Assembly (NCBI GenBank): GCA_019802505.1
Contig: JAFMOC010000031.1
Location: 600,001-664,000 of the forward strand
Direction of reading: 5' to 3'
Source of the DNA: Corydoras sp. C115
Taxonomy: Eukaryota; Chordata; Actinopteri; Siluriformes; Callichthyidae
Length of the DNA: 64,000 nucleotides
Below, in pieces: positions 61,201-64,000 of this stretch. Both the position numbers and the translations under genes were made by a program. The notes below the pieces were generated by a model. The model worked only from the letters and a program-made list of their open reading frames with translations. It searched no databases and was not told the origin of the DNA. The first letter of the stretch is position 1. Each line of letters begins with the position of its first letter.

Positions 61201-63253
61201 CGAGGACTCCAGCTGTTTGGAATAAACCTCGGTAATGTCCTGAAAGCGAGGAAGCTGAGCCTGGTTCGAAGGTGAGGAATCGAGGAAGTCCATCGTGAAA
61301 ACTGACCACATGAAGAGAGATCACATAAAATGTTCTGTTCGTGTTCCGTTGATATTTTTAGGCAGATCAATAAAGAGCTATGAAAAAACGGTGAATCGCT
61401 GTACTTACTCATGTTCTCTGTGATGATGGTAAAGGGTTTTAAATACGTTTTCCTCGAGTTTTGAACCAGGGTTGCAGCATATTCTTCAAAATGATGCAAG
61501 AGGTCAGCACTGCCTCCATCCGAGTGCTGGATTTGTTCCCACTGGTCCTTAACCACAGGGTTCAGTAACGAACTTCCAGCTCTGACCAGGTCCTACAATT
61601 ACAAATGAGATTAAAGGGACAAAGCGCAGGATCCAGTCACAGTACCACGAATATCAAGTCATACTTTCAAACAATCTGTTTCTAACATGTGAACATGAAT
61701 TTGCCAATTTTCAGAAGCTGTAATTTAAATCTCCAGTGTCTGGTGCTCAGCTGTGTTCATCTGCAAACTCACCACTAGATGTCACTAATTCCCATCGCAT
61801 TTTCAAGCCAAAAGTGGAAAAGGAAATGCGGCATGAGCTGAAAGAAACTCCTGCTGCTCGATCTCTATACAAGCTGAACCCGTCTCCCTCTGAGCTTCAC
61901 ACTCACAACTCATTTCCATAATCTCAGTGTGCATACCAGAAACTGTGTTTAGTTGGCTGCATGTCTGGATTTGAAAACCCTTCACAGATCATATCATTTC
62001 AAGATCAAGTTGTCAGCTTAAATCGCTGTATCTGGAACCGGTCCTGTGTCCACAAGTGCTCCAGGTGTACCGCATAAAAATGTTTCTATAAACTGTCACC
62101 TGTCGGCACTAATCTTTGTTATTACTGAAAATCGCACAGCAAACACACAGAGGAAATTCTTTTAATGTTTAATGGTTCGTCTCTGATTTAACGTTTACAT
62201 TAACACGTTAAAAGTACTTCATTTGTGGGTAATTAATCACTTTGAAGGCGACACGGTGATGATGATTATGGGATCTGGGTTCTCCACGTTCCTCCCACAG
62301 TCCAAAAACATCGGGGAATTGGCTCCTTGAAATTGCCCCTATATAGTGTGTGTCTGTGTGAGTGTGTGCCCTGGCAGCATGTTCTGGGTGTGTCTGCCCT
62401 GTGCCTGAAATGTTCTACCCTGCTCTCCTCTGCAGGGGCATAGGGAACCAGCAGCGACCCTAGTAGAGGAACAAGGGGAAGATAATGGACGGATGTAAAG
62501 TTCTTTAAAGCGCCAGCAGCAGACGGTGACACAAACCTCTGAAGTCGTTTTAATAGTAAAAAAAAAAAACAACTGATGAATAAATATGATTAGAATCTGA
62601 TAAGGTCTCTTCCGTGCACATTTTTCTGCTGTTCATCACGGGATCCTCTGAATTGTGAGGGGGTTGAACTATCAGAACTGTTCTATTCCACCCTGTAGTC
62701 ACTGTACAGTCACATGACTCTTTTTGTGCCCATCCTTCAAGAAGCGGCGATCACAGGCAGGTACATGTTCTCCGAACAGAATAACACGGGGAATAAAATG
62801 TAGAATAACCGAAATTCTCGTTACCTCATTGAATGTGGAATGATGGGTGGCTGACAGGTTAAAGCCCTGCTGCAGGCTTTCATACGTCAGGATGCTGCTC
62901 ATCAGCTGGTACGCCGTCCTCACGTCACTCCCGTGTAAACGGTCGGCGTTCTCAGTGGCGCTGCGCAACATGGACGCCAGGTGCCTCGACCTCTCCACGT
63001 TCAGTCTGGAGGAGTTGGAATGAAGGGCCTCGTTCTGAATCAGCAGTCACAGTGATGACAGAAAAAACACATCGCAGGAGTGAAGATGGGTTCCTAAAAA
63101 CAGTCAAGCTCTGGGTTGGATTTGTAATCACGTAAGAAGTGTCCGTCCCGTCACTCACCTCTTTTCGTAGTGTGTGGAAGCTGAGGGAGGTGCAGTTGAA
63201 GAGATCGGGGGGGAGCCAACCGTCCTCATCACTGCAGTGACGAACAGCTGTGC
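55277..63253 (-). CDS. celsr1: Cadherin EGF LAG seven-pass G-type receptor 1, C-terminal half (18 exons)
   Basis: Exons, 5' to 3' on the minus strand: 63159-63253, 62825-63034, 61409-61592, 61158-61301, 60647-60863, 59998-60159, 59630-59756, 59112-59312, 58853-59027, 58647-58759, 58018-58097, 57691-57817, 56919-57047, 56675-56805, 56440-56537, 56226-56363, 55879-56046, 55277-55518. Every phase agrees and all introns are GT-AG. Domains in order: end of the hormone-receptor motif (GWLPPDLFNCTS), GAIN domain, GPS (CVYWNHS, GSWSSKGC, CRCHHLTSFAVLM with an HL|T cleavage triad), seven membrane helices (e.g. TVVAILLHYSYMCTFAW, AVGWGVPAIIAG, RVAFLLLLLISATWLLGLM), and a serine/acid-rich tail ending with GILKNKITYPPPLN and RLREKLGDYNPP. 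That last block is specific to CELSR1 among CELSR1-3, as I recall, and the GRAMD4 neighbour supports this. The cadherin, EGF and laminin-G exons lie right of the window. A planar-cell-polarity (Flamingo) receptor acting at cell junctions. The first exon begins in phase 1. Confidence 0.92.
57363..57615 (+). repeat. Major-family SINE with internal deletions
   Basis: GGCGACACGGTGGTTTAG head; the segment between the B box and CTCCATGTTCTCC and the 3' third are shortened. In the celsr1 intron between the TM6-7 exon and the next. Confidence 0.85.
58265..58350 (+). repeat. Possible decayed tRNA-SINE head
   Basis: TTTCAGTGGTTAGATCTGGG and GGGTTTCAATTCTAAAAC resemble A and B boxes; weak. Confidence 0.3.
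59515..59615 (-). repeat. Major-family SINE, 3' fragment
   Basis: CCCATACAGGGGAGAACATT and GGGCACTGGGCAGATACAC; ends about 15 bases from the celsr1 GPS exon donor. Confidence 0.75.
60190..60600. other. Celsr1 intron with a possible old retroposon fragment
   Basis: Bases about 60,220-60,370 (TTGCCCTGTCCTCCTGTTC, CCACATCCAGAAACCTCC, TCTCCTCCTCCTGCCATCC) look like a diverged LINE-type sequence frequent in fish. Not proven. Confidence 0.3.
60965..61090 (+). repeat. Diverged SINE-like fragment
   Basis: TGGAGTTTGCATGTTCTCC, TACATTGGATTCCTCATAG; body of an older tRNA-SINE relative. Confidence 0.5.
61600..62240. other. Celsr1 intron, unremarkable
   Basis: Between the exons ending at 62,825 and starting at 61,592. 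No gene or clear repeat in 61,600-62,240. Confidence 0.35.
62245..62497 (+). repeat. Diverged major-family SINE
   Basis: GGCGACACGGTGATGATG head with the B-box region lost, TCCCACAGTCCAAAAACATC body, GATAATGGACGGATG end. Confidence 0.75.
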
Positions 63254-63289
63254 CTACGGACCAGCATCCACATAGTGATCTACATCCAT

Positions 63290-63635
63290 TCATTTATTTA
63301 TTATCTCCCGCTTTTATCCTCTATTAGGGTCGCGGTGGGGTTCCCCATGCCCATCCAGGGGAGAACATCTGAGGCGCTGGGCAGATAGACCCAGGACAGG
63401 GCGCCAATCCATCGCTGGGCACACACTCACTCACACAGACACACTCTATATGGGGCAATTTTGAGAATTCAATTGACTTGATCCATGTTTTTGGACTGTG
63501 GGAGGAAACCGGAGAACCCGGAGGAAACCCACGCATACACGGGGAGAACATGGAAACTCCACCCAGATGGGGATTCGAACCGGGAATCCCTAGCGCTGAG
63601 AGGCGAACGTGCTAACCACTAAGCCACCATGCCGC
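63290..63635 (-). mobile_element. tRNA-derived SINE (major family), with 13-bp target-site duplication
   Basis: Flanked by GATCTACATCCAT at 63,277-63,289 and 63,636-63,648; inserted about 35 bases upstream of the first celsr1 exon in the window. Confidence 0.93.
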
Positions 63636-63661
63636 GATCTACATCCATCACGTTCTATTTC

Positions 63662-63800
63662 ATTCATTCATTCATTCATTCATTATTTTCAGCTTTATCC
63701 TCTATTAGGGTCGCGGTGAGGTTCTCCATGCCCATCCAGGGGAGAACGTTTCAGGCGCTGGGTAGATACACCCAGGACAGGGCGCCAATTTATTGCTGGG
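63662..63800 (-). mobile_element. Major-family SINE, strongly 5'-truncated (139 bp), with 13-bp target-site duplication
   Basis: Only the 3' part, flanked by CACGTTCTATTTC at 63,649-63,661 and 63,801-63,813. Its left target duplication directly abuts the right target duplication of the previous insertion. Confidence 0.92.
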
Positions 63801-63887
63801 CACGTTCTATTTCAAACCTATTAAAGTTTTTTTTTCCCATTGAATCCGTTTGGAAATCAGGTCACAAGGTTGGTTTTTATGACTGTC

Positions 63888-63957
63888 ACAACTTCAGCGG
63901 ACTTGGGATTTGAACCCTGAACCTTTAGACTGATAGCCCAATATCCGAACCACTGAA
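63888..63957 (-). repeat. V-SINE-like head fragment
   Basis: GCGGACTTGGGATTTGAACC, then GATAGCCCAATATCCGAACC, an inverted tRNA-like head. Confidence 0.65.
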
Positions 63958-64000
63958 GCAACTCCTGCACAAATACCTGCTCTGCACTAATTACGCCCCT

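Overview
The window is vertebrate nuclear DNA, almost certainly from a teleost fish. Genes are split by GT-AG introns, microsatellites are long (up to about 200 bp of TA), and about 30 copies of a tRNA-derived SINE of a type common in ray-finned fish fill the non-coding DNA. A catfish or other otophysan would fit, but that is a guess. No prokaryotic operon, CRISPR array or viral gene was seen.

Layout, left to right. Bases 1-116 (minus strand) are the first coding exon of a tmem178b-like membrane protein that continues beyond the left edge. Bases 400-15,900 are intergenic, with SINEs, simple repeats and one compact promoter-like island at 2.6-3.0 kb. Two intronless Kv1 potassium channel genes follow on the minus strand: kcna1 (15,936-17,413) and kcna6 (22,857-24,299). 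They lie in the same head-to-tail order as human KCNA6-KCNA1. Both carry frame-breaking single-base events that look like assembly errors. Bases 24.5-29.4 kb are repeat-bearing intergenic DNA.

From 33,076 to 47,870 (second first-exon copy at 51,393-51,421) lies gramd4 on the minus strand. I rebuilt 20 coding exons, all with consistent phase, for a protein of about 614 residues: coiled coil, membrane segments, GRAM domain. From about 54,295 to 63,253 lies the 3' half of celsr1 (minus strand): hormone-receptor motif, GAIN/GPS, seven membrane helices and cytoplasmic tail in 18 phase-consistent exons plus a proposed short terminal exon. The cadherin/EGF/laminin part lies beyond the right edge.

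Between the two genes a 3.55 kb block is tandemly duplicated (47,360-50,926 and 50,927-54,470). Each copy holds the gramd4 CpG-island first exon and the candidate celsr1 terminal exon. The genes do not form a pathway together: the Kv1 pair sets neuronal excitability, celsr1 is a planar-polarity adhesion GPCR, and gramd4 is a membrane-bound GRAM protein. Their grouping reflects synteny (CELSR1-GRAMD4 and KCNA6-KCNA1 are neighbours in human).

Most open frames elsewhere are SINE sequence or shadows. The most useful observations are the tandem duplication of a gene boundary, a celsr1 last-exon frame that reads into a SINE, a GC-AG intron with a SINE beside its donor, an 18-nt micro-exon in gramd4, and a complete 452-bp hAT-type MITE with perfect 8-bp target duplication.
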